Translations under genes and position numbers: made by a program
Shown: piece by piece, positions 6,130 through 15,149 of the stretch
Position numbering within the stretch: the stretch's first letter is position 1
How the letters are laid out: each line of letters starts with the position of its first letter
Assembly: GCA_003136335.1 (NCBI GenBank)
Contig: PLEA01000392.1
Location: 3,029-20,292 of the forward strand
DNA: 17,264 bases
Direction of reading: 5' to 3'
DNA from: Acidobacteriaceae bacterium
Lineage (GTDB): Bacteria; Acidobacteriota; Terriglobia; Terriglobales; SbA1
The notes under the pieces: generated by a model
What the model was told of the DNA's origin: nothing
The model's database searches: none
Seen by the model: the letters and a program-made list of their open reading frames with translations, nothing else

Positions 6130-7055
6130 AGCTCGTGTTGTTGACCGTGATCGCAGTATGCCATCTGCAGTCGCTCCGCGCTCAGGACCTATCGCCGCGG
6201 GCCTATGTCATCACTCCCGTCCATTCGAATGCGGTTATCTTGACCTGGTCTTTTTACGACGGCAGTATTCTGTTCAATGGTACAGCTCCGATTACCGGCG
6301 CCACGGGGAGATACAACGTATCAATCTTCAGCTACTATCACTCGTTCAGTTTCTTTGGCCGATCCGCTAACGTCACCGGCTCGCTCCCTTATGCACTAGG
6401 GAATTTCCAGGGAACGGTGATGGGCGCGGGAACACAGCTTTACCGCTCCGGCCTAGTGGATTCAGCCTTTCGGCTCTCGGTGAACCTCAAGGGCGGTCCG
6501 GCCATGCCGGTGCAGAAATTTGTGAAATGGCAGCAGAAGATACTGCTGGGCGTGAGTCTCAAAGTGGTGGCTCCTACGGGTCAGTACGATCCGACGAAAC
6601 TGATCAATTGGGGAGCCAACCGCTGGGCCTTCAAACCGGAATTTGGCTATTCCGAACGCTGGGGTCATTGGGTGCTCGATGGGTACTCGGGGGTTTGGTT
6701 CTTCACGAAGAATCCGGAGTTTTTTTCCCACAACGCTTTCTTCCCCGGCACGCAGTCCCAATCGCAGAAGCCTATCGGCGCGTTCGAAGGCCATCTCAGT
6801 TACGATGTCAAACCTCACCTCTGGTTTTCTCTCGACGGCAATTATTGGTTCGGCGGGAAAACAAGTTTGAACGGCGTAGAAAATTCGTTGACTCAAGAGA
6901 AGAGCTCACGCATCGGAGGGACGGCCTCAATCCCCGTGAGTAAGCACCAGTCTCTGAAGTTTAGCTACAACAATGGGGACTACATCCGGTATGGCGGAAA
7001 CTACCAAAGCGTCTCAGTGGGTTGGCAGTACTCTTGGCTGGGTAGACCGAAATAA
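6126..7055 (+). CDS. Outer-membrane beta-barrel protein (Phenol_MetA_deg-like transporter family)
   Basis: A 309-residue exported protein. The N-terminus MKLVLLTVIAVCHLQSLRAQ is a good signal peptide with cleavage expected after LRA. The mature part is rich in alternating aromatic and Gly/Ser strands, and LKVVAPTGQYDPTKLINWG followed by ANRWAFKPEFGYS is the hallmark of the PF13557 'MetA-pathway of phenol degradation' barrel family, a broad outer-membrane group whose name says little about its substrate. The ATG at 6126 is preferred over 6114 because it begins the signal peptide directly and overlaps the previous stop. As the last gene of the co-directional run behind the MCE transporter it is a candidate outer-membrane partner, but this rests only on position. 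Confidence 0.8.
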   Translation: MKLVLLTVIAVCHLQSLRAQDLSPRAYVITPVHSNAVILTWSFYDGSILFNGTAPITGATGRYNVSIFSYYHSFSFFGRSANVTGSLPYALGNFQGTVMGAGTQLYRSGLVDSAFRLSVNLKGGPAMPVQKFVKWQQKILLGVSLKVVAPTGQYDPTKLINWGANRWAFKPEFGYSERWGHWVLDGYSGVWFFTKNPEFFSHNAFFPGTQSQSQKPIGAFEGHLSYDVKPHLWFSLDGNYWFGGKTSLNGVENSLTQEKSSRIGGTASIPVSKHQSLKFSYNNGDYIRYGGNYQSVSVGWQYSWLGRPK

Positions 7056-7590
7056 CCCTCTCACTAACAAGCTGATAGATCTGGTCGTTCGCAGGCGACC
7101 CTTCGCAAACATTGCTCTCGCTATGAAGCGACCGCATCTTGCGTGGCCGTAAGGGAACAAGCAGGAGGGTGGTCGCACTCACGCTCAATCTCTGCAGGCT
7201 CTGATCCCGCATCCGCGCACGATTGACCGCAATATGTTTCTCCTGCCGGTACCACGCAACGGCAGGTAGATGGGCACAGGTTTTCGGCCTGGTATCCGTG
7301 GATGCCATGCAAGAGTTCCGTATCCAGAGCTCATCGTATGCGCCGGAATTTGGCCACACCCCTGGGGCCCAGATCTCGATTGTCACGAAATCCGGCACCA
7401 ATCAATTCCACGGCACTGCGTTCGATTATTTGCGGGCACTCGCGATGGCGCCGTGCGTGCCATGTCTTAGATAGAGTTGATTGTTCCGTATTTCGCTGTA
7501 TTGTCCGCGGGATGGTGCGGCTCGTGTAATCAGAGTCACGCCGCCCCGTTTGCTGGATACGCGGACTGTTCGATATGAGGGACAAGATTA
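7056..7590 (+). other. Region without an intact gene; end of plus-strand run
   Basis: Apart from the receptor fragment at 7286-7435 nothing here looks coding. A 7-base perfect stem (CCTGCCG 7242-7248, CGGCAGG 7260-7266, 11-base loop) is present but lacks a T-run, so I do not call it a terminator. Any promoter for the small ORF at 7591 would lie at the right edge. Confidence 0.45.
7286..7435 (+). pseudogene. Fragment of an Oar-like TonB-dependent receptor
   Basis: About 50 residues (LVSVDAMQEFRIQSSSY... GTNQFHGTAFDYLR) match the plug-to-barrel segment conserved in acidobacterial TonB receptors. The equivalent part of the intact receptor on the minus strand reads NPDAIQEFKVQTALYDASYG and GSNAYHGDLFEFIRND. 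Both flanks lose the similarity at once: there is no signal peptide or regulatory domain upstream and no barrel downstream, and the frame stops at 7472-7474. It is a relic, perhaps left by recombination between paralogous receptor genes. Confidence 0.75.
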
Positions 7591-7743
7591 ATGTCTGAGC
7601 CGAAGAAACCCCGCAAAGCGCAACCCGACAAGGCTGACAAGTTGCAAGAGCTCGTGCCTCCCGGAAGAGAGCGAGTCAATCGTAAACGTCAGAGGAAGCA
7701 CACGGTTGACGGGTTGTGTAAAGTTGAGACTACGACAAATTAG
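7591..7743 (+). CDS. Possible 50-aa basic hypothetical protein
   Basis: An open frame beginning MSEPKKPRKAQPDKADKLQE, Lys/Arg-rich with a middle RERVNRKRQRKH, and with no recognised domain. GAGGG lies nine bases before the ATG. Its stop overlaps the convergent response-regulator stop by four bases. Charge and composition resemble other small basic proteins of unknown function in such genomes. Chance is possible at this length. Confidence 0.4.
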   Translation: MSEPKKPRKAQPDKADKLQELVPPGRERVNRKRQRKHTVDGLCKVETTTN

Positions 7744-8180
7744 GCCAAGGGAGGTATTCCGTCGCTGTGCCTTACCCCCGCACTGACAAACTGGCCACCC
7801 TGCAGAACGACTTCCACGGCACGCAAAAGCTCCCTATTTGCATCGACCTTGAGAACGTATCCACTCGCTCCATCGCTTAAAACCGCTCGTGCCACATCTG
7901 CATCGTTGTTCTGAGTTACAACGAGTATTTTCGCGGCCGGAACGACCATGGATATTCGGCGGGAAACGTCAATTCCATTCAACGTTGGCAGGCCGATGTC
8001 CAGCAGAATTAAGTCCGGTTTCAATTCTTCGGCTTTCTGAACTGCTTCTAATCCGTCTGACGCCTCGCCGATGACCTGCAATTCCGGTCGTTCTTGCAGC
8101 GTCGAACAGACGAATCGCCGGAATGGTTCGTAATCATCGACCACGAGAACGCGTACCTGCGGAGGGGTATTCTCAGTCAT
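7740..8180 (-). CDS. Single-domain response regulator (NarL/FixJ-type receiver)
   Basis: A 146-residue receiver domain. The acidic pocket is D15-D16, the phospho-acceptor is D61 in LILLDIGLP, the switch Thr is T89 and the conserved Lys is K111 in GYVLK. The receiver resembles NarL/FixJ regulators up to the linker VVLQGGQFVSAGV, but then ends with RHSDGIPPLA where a LuxR-type helix-turn-helix would follow. No such domain is encoded further downstream on this strand. It may therefore act by protein contact or by phosphate relay. AGGAG lies six bases before the ATG. It follows the sensor kinase gene after about 207 bases in the same direction, so it is the probable cognate partner. Confidence 0.9.
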   Translation of the reverse strand: MTENTPPQVRVLVVDDYEPFRRFVCSTLQERPELQVIGEASDGLEAVQKAEELKPDLILLDIGLPTLNGIDVSRRISMVVPAAKILVVTQNNDADVARAVLSDGASGYVLKVDANRELLRAVEVVLQGGQFVSAGVRHSDGIPPLA

Positions 8181-8387
8181 AGCGGCTCCTGCCGGATCAA
8201 AATGCTGTCTTGATTTTGCAAGGAACCGTCACCTCAGGTATGCCGCGGAAGGATGCTAGATGAGACGCCTTAAGTCTAACCCTTTCTTGGCCAGTGTGTT
8301 GGAAAAAACTCTTGCTGCCACCGAGCAAAACAGCGATTTCGGCACCCTGCTGGAGGCATGAGTCTAAGTTCCGCGAGTCCGCCTCTC

Positions 8388-11144
8388 TTACCCGGCCGCC
8401 CGCATGGAATCGCTGCCCGAACCGAGAGGCACGCAAGCGTGAATCGTTGTACCACGCTTGGGTTGCGATTCGATTGAAAGCGTTCCCTTCACCAGTTTCA
8501 GCCGCTCCTCCATGCTGATGAGGCCAAGCCCTCGATTCTCCTTTGCCACTTCGCTGTCAAAGCCTGCGCCGGAGTCGCTAACCGCGAGATGCATCTCATC
8601 CGACGTACCCCACAATCCTACTTCGACGTTTCGTACCCCACTGTGTTTTGCCGAATTGTGGAGGGCCTCTTGCAGGACTCGGAAGAGGCAAAGAGAAATG
8701 TCCGGCGACAAAGGACTGGGCAAATCGTGTATTTTGAAGTCGATCTCCAGATTCTGCTGCTCGCCAAATTCTTTGCAGAAGCCTCTCATGGCGGCAGCTA
8801 AGCCCAGATATTCCAGCTTTGACGAGTGCAACTCGTGCGACAAGGATTGAATATCGGTCGCTATCTGGGAGGTCTGTTTCTGTAGTTCACCCATACCGCT
8901 ACGGACTTCCACAGGCAAATCAGGAGAGTTTTCTTGGAGTCGTTCTAACTCGATTGTAAACATTGCAAGACGTTGACCGATGTCGTCGTGAAGCTCTCTG
9001 GCGATCCGGGCGCGCTCCTGCTCCTGTGCCTCAATCAACTTGTGGCTCACGTTTACGAGGGCCGCTTCCGCTAGCTTGTGATCATTGATATCGATACACG
9101 AGCCGATGTAACCGACAAAAGAGCATTCCTGATTAAATCTCGGCACCCCAATGTCGAGAACCCATCGATATTCCCCATCGTGCCGACGGAGCCGATACTC
9201 CATTCTGAACTCCTCACGTCGATCAAACGTCTGCGTATACGTATCCATGCATCTCCGCAAATCCTCGGAGTGAACCCCCTCCGCCCAGCCGTTCCCAATC
9301 TCGAGGTCGACAGATCGCCCGGTGAAGTCCAGCCACGGTTTGTTGAAGTAGGTGCAGAGCTTATCGGAACCCGCCATCCAGATCAGCACTGGAGCGGTAT
9401 TGGCGACCAGCCGGAACCGTCCTTCACTTTCGCGCACAACAGCTTCCGCAAGCTTGAGGTCAGCCATTGCACGTTTACGGGTCAAAGCGTTCGATAATAT
9501 CTCTGCCAATACCCTGAGCTGCTTTACGAGATCCTCGGTCCACACTACTCGGTGCTTCGTGCTGACCAACGACATGGCACCAATGAGCTCGCCGCCTATC
9601 TTTAACGGAATCGACGCTGCCGACTCTAGGCCCCTCTTCCGGAAGCGCGCCCTTTCGACCGACGCCTCTTCAGGCAACTCGTTCGAATCGGAAGCTAGCA
9701 CCGCTTCCCCACGCAGGAAGTGGTTCGCCCACCAGGGCACTTCGTTTACGGTTACGACTGTGGGAGCAGGGCTGATCCCTTCACGGGTCCAGGAGAAGCT
9801 CGCCGTCAAATCTGTCCTGTTTGGAGAAAACTCGTAGAGTGTAATTCCCTCAATATTGAGAAACTCTGCAATCCGCCCGAGACCGTTCTCTATATTCGAG
9901 TCGACCTGCTCCTCAGGCAGGTTAATAAAGGTGGTCGACAGATCGGAAAGCAGACTTTCGAACGCTAGCCTTTCGACAAGGGATTCCTCGACCTTTCTCC
10001 TTTTCGCCCGTTGCCACAAGAGCCCGAAAATGAGGAGTGCCTCTACAAGGCAGAGGCAAACGAAGGCAACGATGTACTGCTTGTAGCGTTGCCACGCGCT
10101 CAAGTCGCGGTAAAGAACAACGGATCCTGGTGGCAACTCTTTCTCAGGGATGTGCCAGCGCCGTAGCTGATTCCAATCGAAAACGTATTCCAAAGGAGGC
10201 GCGCCGGGCACGTTCGCCTGGCTGAGCTTTTCTCCGTCTAAAATCCTTTTCACCAGTCCGGCGGCCTGCCGGCCCAAATCCTCCATCGTGAACATATATC
10301 CACCCACGATGCCAAAGCCGATGTGAGTGCTGTAAGAGCCGTACATTGGGGCAGTGGACGCGTCTGCCATCCGGCGCAGAACCTTACGTGGGATATATGT
10401 CCTGCCGATACCGTCCCGAAGGAGACCCGGCGAGTAGACGATACTGTTGGGGGAGAGACGGGAGAGTTCCCGCAGTACATCATCCAAAGGCAGTCCATTT
10501 AGATAGCGAATGGGGACGGAAGTTCGCAGGTGGGGAAGATCACTTCGCAACGTAGCTTCCCACATGCGATCGAATTCTGATGCGCCCGTTACAATGACGA
10601 TCTCGCGCGCATCCGGTTGTAACCGTAGAGCGAGCTCGATGGTTGGCAGGGGCTCGATCTCGATCGGCACCCCGACGAAATTTGGCGGTAGAGTCTGGGC
10701 TTGAAAGGTTTCACGACTGACACCGCAGAGGACAACCGGTATTCCGGTGAAAAGATCGGCTTGATGACGGCGCAGGAACTGAAATATCAAAGGTCCATTA
10801 GCGACTATTACATCAAGGTGCTGGCCGGCGTATTTGTTACGGAAAAAATCGCTTACCAGCTTGTCGTAGGTGGAACTGCCGAAACGAGAGAGGTCGAGAA
10901 ACTCACTCAGATAGGTAGGTGGGTCTTCCGTTCCCAGAGCGAGGGTATCCCGCAAAGCCGTATCTATCGCTATATTGGCTGGCAGCAGGCGTTCGTCAGA
11001 ATATATCGTTAGGACGGTTTTTGACGGCTCCGTTGCACCAAGGGCTAAAGCTGATAGCAGAGCCAGGGAAACCAGCACTCGCATGCATGCAGTAAGGGGA
11101 CGCCAATATGTCGGCGGTCTTATTCTGTTGGCCCGACCGGTCAT
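8388..11144 (-). CDS. Membrane sensor histidine kinase with ABC substrate-binding-like sensor, GAF and PAS domains
   Basis: A 918-residue kinase counted from the ATG at 11144; the frame opens at 11258, but the first 38 residues look non-coding and AGGT precedes 11144. Order: signal segment (about 21-38), periplasmic ABC_sub_bind-like domain (about 44-307, e.g. GIPVVLCGVSRETF, FVGVPIEIEPLPTIELAL), transmembrane helix (357-377), GAF (392-554), PAS/PAC (574-689), HisKA_3 dimerisation domain with phospho-acceptor H719 in ARELHDDIGQRL, and HATPase_c (812-907; N box QEALHNSAKH, G1 DSGAGFD, G2 GLGLISMEER). It belongs to the NarX/DesK-type HPK7 class, whose partners are usually NarL-type regulators, matching the receiver gene next door. 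The sensor domain suggests recognition of a small periplasmic solute of unknown identity. It starts about 150 bases after a TonB receptor gene. Confidence 0.92.
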   Translation of the reverse strand: MTGRANRIRPPTYWRPLTACMRVLVSLALLSALALGATEPSKTVLTIYSDERLLPANIAIDTALRDTLALGTEDPPTYLSEFLDLSRFGSSTYDKLVSDFFRNKYAGQHLDVIVANGPLIFQFLRRHQADLFTGIPVVLCGVSRETFQAQTLPPNFVGVPIEIEPLPTIELALRLQPDAREIVIVTGASEFDRMWEATLRSDLPHLRTSVPIRYLNGLPLDDVLRELSRLSPNSIVYSPGLLRDGIGRTYIPRKVLRRMADASTAPMYGSYSTHIGFGIVGGYMFTMEDLGRQAAGLVKRILDGEKLSQANVPGAPPLEYVFDWNQLRRWHIPEKELPPGSVVLYRDLSAWQRYKQYIVAFVCLCLVEALLIFGLLWQRAKRRKVEESLVERLAFESLLSDLSTTFINLPEEQVDSNIENGLGRIAEFLNIEGITLYEFSPNRTDLTASFSWTREGISPAPTVVTVNEVPWWANHFLRGEAVLASDSNELPEEASVERARFRKRGLESAASIPLKIGGELIGAMSLVSTKHRVVWTEDLVKQLRVLAEILSNALTRKRAMADLKLAEAVVRESEGRFRLVANTAPVLIWMAGSDKLCTYFNKPWLDFTGRSVDLEIGNGWAEGVHSEDLRRCMDTYTQTFDRREEFRMEYRLRRHDGEYRWVLDIGVPRFNQECSFVGYIGSCIDINDHKLAEAALVNVSHKLIEAQEQERARIARELHDDIGQRLAMFTIELERLQENSPDLPVEVRSGMGELQKQTSQIATDIQSLSHELHSSKLEYLGLAAAMRGFCKEFGEQQNLEIDFKIHDLPSPLSPDISLCLFRVLQEALHNSAKHSGVRNVEVGLWGTSDEMHLAVSDSGAGFDSEVAKENRGLGLISMEERLKLVKGTLSIESQPKRGTTIHACVPLGSGSDSMRAAG

Positions 11145-11298
11145 TATTCTTACCTGCCCACCGCCAAGAAAGCGAACCAAAGAGCCGTAGCAAGAACGGC
11201 CTGCGCACGCTGTGCACCAGGATGTCGAGCACATTTCCTGCCCGTTCTGTGGGCGCAAGTATACTCCAGATAAAGGACGCCAACTGCTATCGCGACTC

Positions 11299-14200
11299 TT
11301 AAAAGCTGAACTTTATGACCAGTTGGCCGATCCGCGAGTTGACTGCCGTGCTGCCGATAACACCAAACGTTGGGGAACCGAATTCCGTATCGGGATTCGC
11401 GAACTGCGGATGGTTCAGCATGTTGAAAAACTCAGCCCGAAATAGGAGAGCGGATCTGTCCCGCGGCCACGCAATCCCCATCGTTTTCGATAGTGCAAAA
11501 TCGACGTTCGCCTGACCAGGTCCGTTAACGATCCCCGTGCCACTGTCGCCGAATGCAGTGCCGAGGCCGTCGGCTCCTATCACTGGTGGGGTGGTAAAAC
11601 AGGCAGAATTGAAATAACGGTTTAGCTTAGAGTCCACGCTGCCCGGTGTCACGAGCTGGCTGTTCATACAGCCTGCAGCCAATTGGGCGCGATCACCCGT
11701 AATTCCAAAAACGTTGGTCGCATTGGTGTAAGAGAACGTAAGCGCCGTCCCGGACTGAACCGTAACCACACTCGCCAAGGCCCAGCCTCCGAACAATGAA
11801 CGTTTGACGTCCCTCTCTGGAGATGGCAGCGAGTAGGTCGCGCTGAATACAAACCGGTGCGTGCGATCAAAGCTTGCACGTCCCCAACGCTGGCGGGGCG
11901 AGTTCTGATCGCCAAGAGTATCTGTATTGCCAGCGGAAGTACCGTTGATGTTGGCTCCATCCGTGTCCAACGTCTTCGAGAATGTATAGGAAGCCAAGAA
12001 CTGGAGCCCCTGGCTCAATCGTTTCGTTAGACTAACCTCGAGGCCGTTGTACCAGGAGCTTCCTTCCGACTCCGTTGCGAAAAGCAATTCGGAGGGCACG
12101 CCCTGAATCGGGACTCTGAGTGGGATGTTGGCCACCGTATCTGTGGTCTGACCGCGAATTGGCTGCGTGGAGGACGCGGCAAGTGCCTGGTTCGCGGAGC
12201 GCGTGCGTAGTAAGTGGGTGCCTCGAGTACCAACGTAGCCTACCTCCAGAAGCCAATTCGTACGCAACTCTGCCTGAATATTAAGGCCGAACTGCTGAAT
12301 CACTGAAGGACGGAAGTCGGGCGAGACTGTGACCATTGGTACCTCGGTCGTGGGTGAGTACGCCGGAAACTGGGGGAATGAAGCCCCGGTCGGGAACGGC
12401 TGCGGAAATGGAGTTTGGAGTGTCGCAGTAGCATCAGCAGTTCCTATCTCCTCTCTGAGAACAGAAAATGGTGGGGCTAAAACGGTAGGAGAGAAGGACT
12501 GTCCGGTTGGGCGCGAAAAATAAATTCCGTAACCGCCTCTCAACAAGAACGAGGAAGGGCGGGGAAATATCCGCCATGAAAAACCCAGTCGAGGAGCCCA
12601 TGAGTTTTGCCCGGCAGCGTTGGTTGCAAATGGGTTGTCTACACGTGTAGCCCCTGGAGGGATCGTGCCCTGAAAGTTGGAAGCGACGACATAACCCGCT
12701 AAAGTTCCCGCTGGAGGAGGGTTTGGTTCGGCTTTGGTTGTATCGAAGTTTGAGTTCCTGCCCAAATTGTCTGCGAACTGACCCAGACGCTCGTAGCGCA
12801 GCCCCAGATTTAGTGTCAGCGACTTGCCGATTCTATAGTCGTCCTGTCCGAACGCCGAGCCCTCCCAGGCCCTGTATTCGCGATCCAGCAGACCGAAATC
12901 ATCGGCCGAAGCAAACACATTGCTGAAAGTTCCGGTGCCATTGTCGGCTGCGTTGAGTCCCAGCATGAAGTCGGGCCAGCTCAGAAACTGCAAAAATGAC
13001 CCAAGCCCTACGATATTGAGATTGTCTTGCACCCGGGTCACCGATCCGCCAAACCGCAGAGTATGTTTGCCGTGGACAAGACCAACATTGTCAATCAGTA
13101 CGAAACTGTTTTGCGTAATCGTGCGCGGAAACGCAGACGCCAGGCTGGCGGAGCCAAGAATGTTCAAGCTGGGTAGTTCGTTTTCTGCATTCATTTCGCC
13201 TTCTGCTACGCCGATAGCCGACCATTTGAAGGGAGCCTTGGATACCGTGCTCGTCTTTAAGCGGACATAACCGATGCGCGCCTCATTGAGCCAACTGCTA
13301 TTGGGGGTGTATGTGTGGGAAAGAGACAAAACTCGGGGCCCGGAGTTGCTCACACCGCCCAACCCGGGAATGTTCCCAACCATATTTATCGCATTCCCTG
13401 GAAAGGTCACCAATTGATTCCCGTCTGCAAAAAAGAAACGAGCTGTGATTCTGCTCATCTGCGAACCTACGTAGTCTAGGTTCGTAAGGAACTGGTCCTC
13501 ATCGAAATGGCAAGGCTGAGTGAGAAACGAGAAACCTTGTGCGGCGAACGGCTTCGTGGGGTCGAGGGTTTGTGGCGTTAGAATCAGGAAAGTTCCGTCG
13601 GGAAGTTTGAAGTTTAAGAGCGCCATAGCGACCGGGTTGATGTTCGATCCATCTGATTTGACTGCCGCTCCTCCAAGGGCACCCGTCATACCAGCGAAGA
13701 GCTTCCCCATTGCAGCACGCGATCTGTCGTTGGTCAGCGGTGGCGTACTCAGGCTTGCAGTACATCCAGTCCTCGCCTGGCCAGCAGCGATGCCGTTGAC
13801 CTGACGCGTCCCCTGGTACGATCCAAAGAAGAGCACCTTATCCTTCTTGATTGGCCCTCCAATGTCGAATCCAAACTGGTTCTGTTTCAAACTCGGCCGT
13901 TGCTGACCTGTTCGGTTCGCGAAGAAGTCATTCGCATTCAAAACATCATTACGGATGAATTCAAACAGGTCGCCGTGATATGCATTGCTGCCCGTTCTTG
14001 TAATTAGGCTAATGTTGGCTCCTGCGTAGCGTCCATACGAGGCATCGTAAAGAGCAGTTTGGACCTTGAACTCTTGGATGGCGTCAGGGTTTGGAATCGG
14101 CACGCCGCCACTTGCCGCTCCGGTCCCCTGCACATCACTAACGCTTAAACCATCTATCTGGAAGTTGTTGTCGTAAGAACGAGCGCCATGGACAAATATC

Positions 14201-14814
14201 CCATCGTTCGATTTGTCGATTTGCGACAGACCTTCCCCGCCAAGGCCCAGCTCACCTGCGTTGTTTACGCCTGTCGTAACTCCTGGCGACAGGCCGACGA
14301 TCTGCGTGAAATTCCTGGTGACGAGCGGGAGATTGCTGACAGCTGTCTGATTGACGACGCGCCCCAGTGCCGCCGACTCGGTCTGAAGCATGGAAGGTGC
14401 GGAGACCACGTCGGCGCGTTCATGAATGGTTGCGAGCCGAAGGTACAGGTTCAGACGAACGGTTTCTGTTACCGGGATACTCGTGTCAGGGCGGCGGAAC
14501 GAAGCATAGCCTGCCTTTTCAACTTGAATTTCATAGGCTCCTGGTGAAAGCAGAGGGAAGACGAAATCGCCGGTCTTGTCTGAAGTTGTCGATTGAGTGG
14601 AGTTAGTCCTCTGGTCGATGAGCAAAAGGCTCGCTCCTGGGAGCACCGCACCCGTGGGGTCAAAAATGGTGCCAATCAGTGCGCCAGTCGAAGCCGTCTG
14701 ACAAAAGGCGCTTCCAGTAAAGATCGCAATGGCAATAAGGATGATGAGAGGGGTCACACCGTAAGCACGAAGGCGCCGAAAATTATCGCTCAAGCTTCGG
14801 CGGACAAACATCAT
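11299..14814 (-). CDS. Oar-like TonB-dependent receptor with carboxypeptidase regulatory domain
   Basis: A 1,171-residue outer-membrane receptor counted from the ATG at 14814, chosen because GGTTGGAG lies seven bases upstream; an in-frame start at 14871 adds 19 residues without signal character. A long signal peptide ends near FTGSAFCQ (about residue 39). A carboxypeptidase-regulatory-like (Ig-type) domain follows (about 43-130: GTIFDPTGAVLPGASLLL, GDFVFPLLSPGAYEIQVEKAGY), then a plug region (SNLPLVTRNFTQIVGLSPGV, AIQEFKVQTALYDASYG), then a large barrel ending in IKFSF with the C-terminal phenylalanine needed for barrel assembly. In Acidobacteriota this family is expanded and thought to import oligosaccharides or other large nutrients. 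The two-component genes follow in the same direction. It appears intact over its whole length. Confidence 0.92.
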   Translation of the reverse strand: MMFVRRSLSDNFRRLRAYGVTPLIILIAIAIFTGSAFCQTASTGALIGTIFDPTGAVLPGASLLLIDQRTNSTQSTTSDKTGDFVFPLLSPGAYEIQVEKAGYASFRRPDTSIPVTETVRLNLYLRLATIHERADVVSAPSMLQTESAALGRVVNQTAVSNLPLVTRNFTQIVGLSPGVTTGVNNAGELGLGGEGLSQIDKSNDGIFVHGARSYDNNFQIDGLSVSDVQGTGAASGGVPIPNPDAIQEFKVQTALYDASYGRYAGANISLITRTGSNAYHGDLFEFIRNDVLNANDFFANRTGQQRPSLKQNQFGFDIGGPIKKDKVLFFGSYQGTRQVNGIAAGQARTGCTASLSTPPLTNDRSRAAMGKLFAGMTGALGGAAVKSDGSNINPVAMALLNFKLPDGTFLILTPQTLDPTKPFAAQGFSFLTQPCHFDEDQFLTNLDYVGSQMSRITARFFFADGNQLVTFPGNAINMVGNIPGLGGVSNSGPRVLSLSHTYTPNSSWLNEARIGYVRLKTSTVSKAPFKWSAIGVAEGEMNAENELPSLNILGSASLASAFPRTITQNSFVLIDNVGLVHGKHTLRFGGSVTRVQDNLNIVGLGSFLQFLSWPDFMLGLNAADNGTGTFSNVFASADDFGLLDREYRAWEGSAFGQDDYRIGKSLTLNLGLRYERLGQFADNLGRNSNFDTTKAEPNPPPAGTLAGYVVASNFQGTIPPGATRVDNPFATNAAGQNSWAPRLGFSWRIFPRPSSFLLRGGYGIYFSRPTGQSFSPTVLAPPFSVLREEIGTADATATLQTPFPQPFPTGASFPQFPAYSPTTEVPMVTVSPDFRPSVIQQFGLNIQAELRTNWLLEVGYVGTRGTHLLRTRSANQALAASSTQPIRGQTTDTVANIPLRVPIQGVPSELLFATESEGSSWYNGLEVSLTKRLSQGLQFLASYTFSKTLDTDGANINGTSAGNTDTLGDQNSPRQRWGRASFDRTHRFVFSATYSLPSPERDVKRSLFGGWALASVVTVQSGTALTFSYTNATNVFGITGDRAQLAAGCMNSQLVTPGSVDSKLNRYFNSACFTTPPVIGADGLGTAFGDSGTGIVNGPGQANVDFALSKTMGIAWPRDRSALLFRAEFFNMLNHPQFANPDTEFGSPTFGVIGSTAVNSRIGQLVIKFSF

Positions 14815-14821
14815 TACAGCA

Positions 14822-14829
14822 CTCCAACC
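14822..14829 (-). promoter_or_regulatory. Ribosome binding site for the TonB receptor
   Basis: GGTTGGAG on the minus strand ends seven bases before the ATG at 14814 and supports that start over 14871. Confidence 0.6.
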
Positions 14830-14855
14830 TTGCACCACGCTTATCTTGCAGAATT

Positions 14856-15035
14856 CTACCGGCTCAGCCAAACCATATTCATGCAGCGACGCTCATGGAG
14901 ACGAGTATCCCGCGCGAGTGGCATCGAGCGAGTCGGCGATCCGAGCTTGACATCTTCCGCCTTGTAGACCAGACCCATGCCACCACCGCCAAGGTTTTCG
15001 ATAACGCGGTAGTGCGAGATGCTTTCGCCGATCAT
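14856..15035 (-). pseudogene. N-terminal fragment of a Ser/Thr protein kinase
   Basis: A 59-residue frame starting [20 protein letters not shown] and continuing [12 protein letters not shown]: the first strands and the glycine-rich ATP loop of a Hanks-type kinase, of the kind abundant in Acidobacteriota. After KLG the expected VALK strand with the catalytic lysine is missing. Instead [19 protein letters not shown] follows; ARDTRLH itself resembles the same subdomain of another kinase (compare AEDVKLG), so this may be a join of two kinase pieces. The stop at 14856 lies 42 bases before the TonB receptor start. It cannot be catalytic. Ten to a hundred bases upstream the IS66 element begins, so the kinase promoter has probably been affected too. 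Confidence 0.75.
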
Positions 15036-15149
15036 TCGGGAGATGCCCAGCTTTCCGGTCGCTTCATCTTACGAACGCGTCATCCGCTAGTCAACGATGC
15101 GGCTGGGATGGTCACGTGGAACCCGGAACACTTGGCCTTGGAGCCAAAC

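Noticed and set aside
7242..7266. 7-base perfect stem (CCTGCCG/CGGCAGG) as a terminator for the lipid operon
   Set aside because: No T-run follows and it lies about 190 bases after the barrel gene, at the edge of the receptor fragment.
11212..11445. Plus-strand frame with a CPFCGRKY zinc-ribbon-like motif (VHQDVEHISCPFCG...)
   Set aside because: It needs a GTG with no ribosome binding site and most of it is antisense to the conserved 3' end of the TonB receptor. The CxxC part lies in the 154-base gap and could be a small relic, but the support is too thin.
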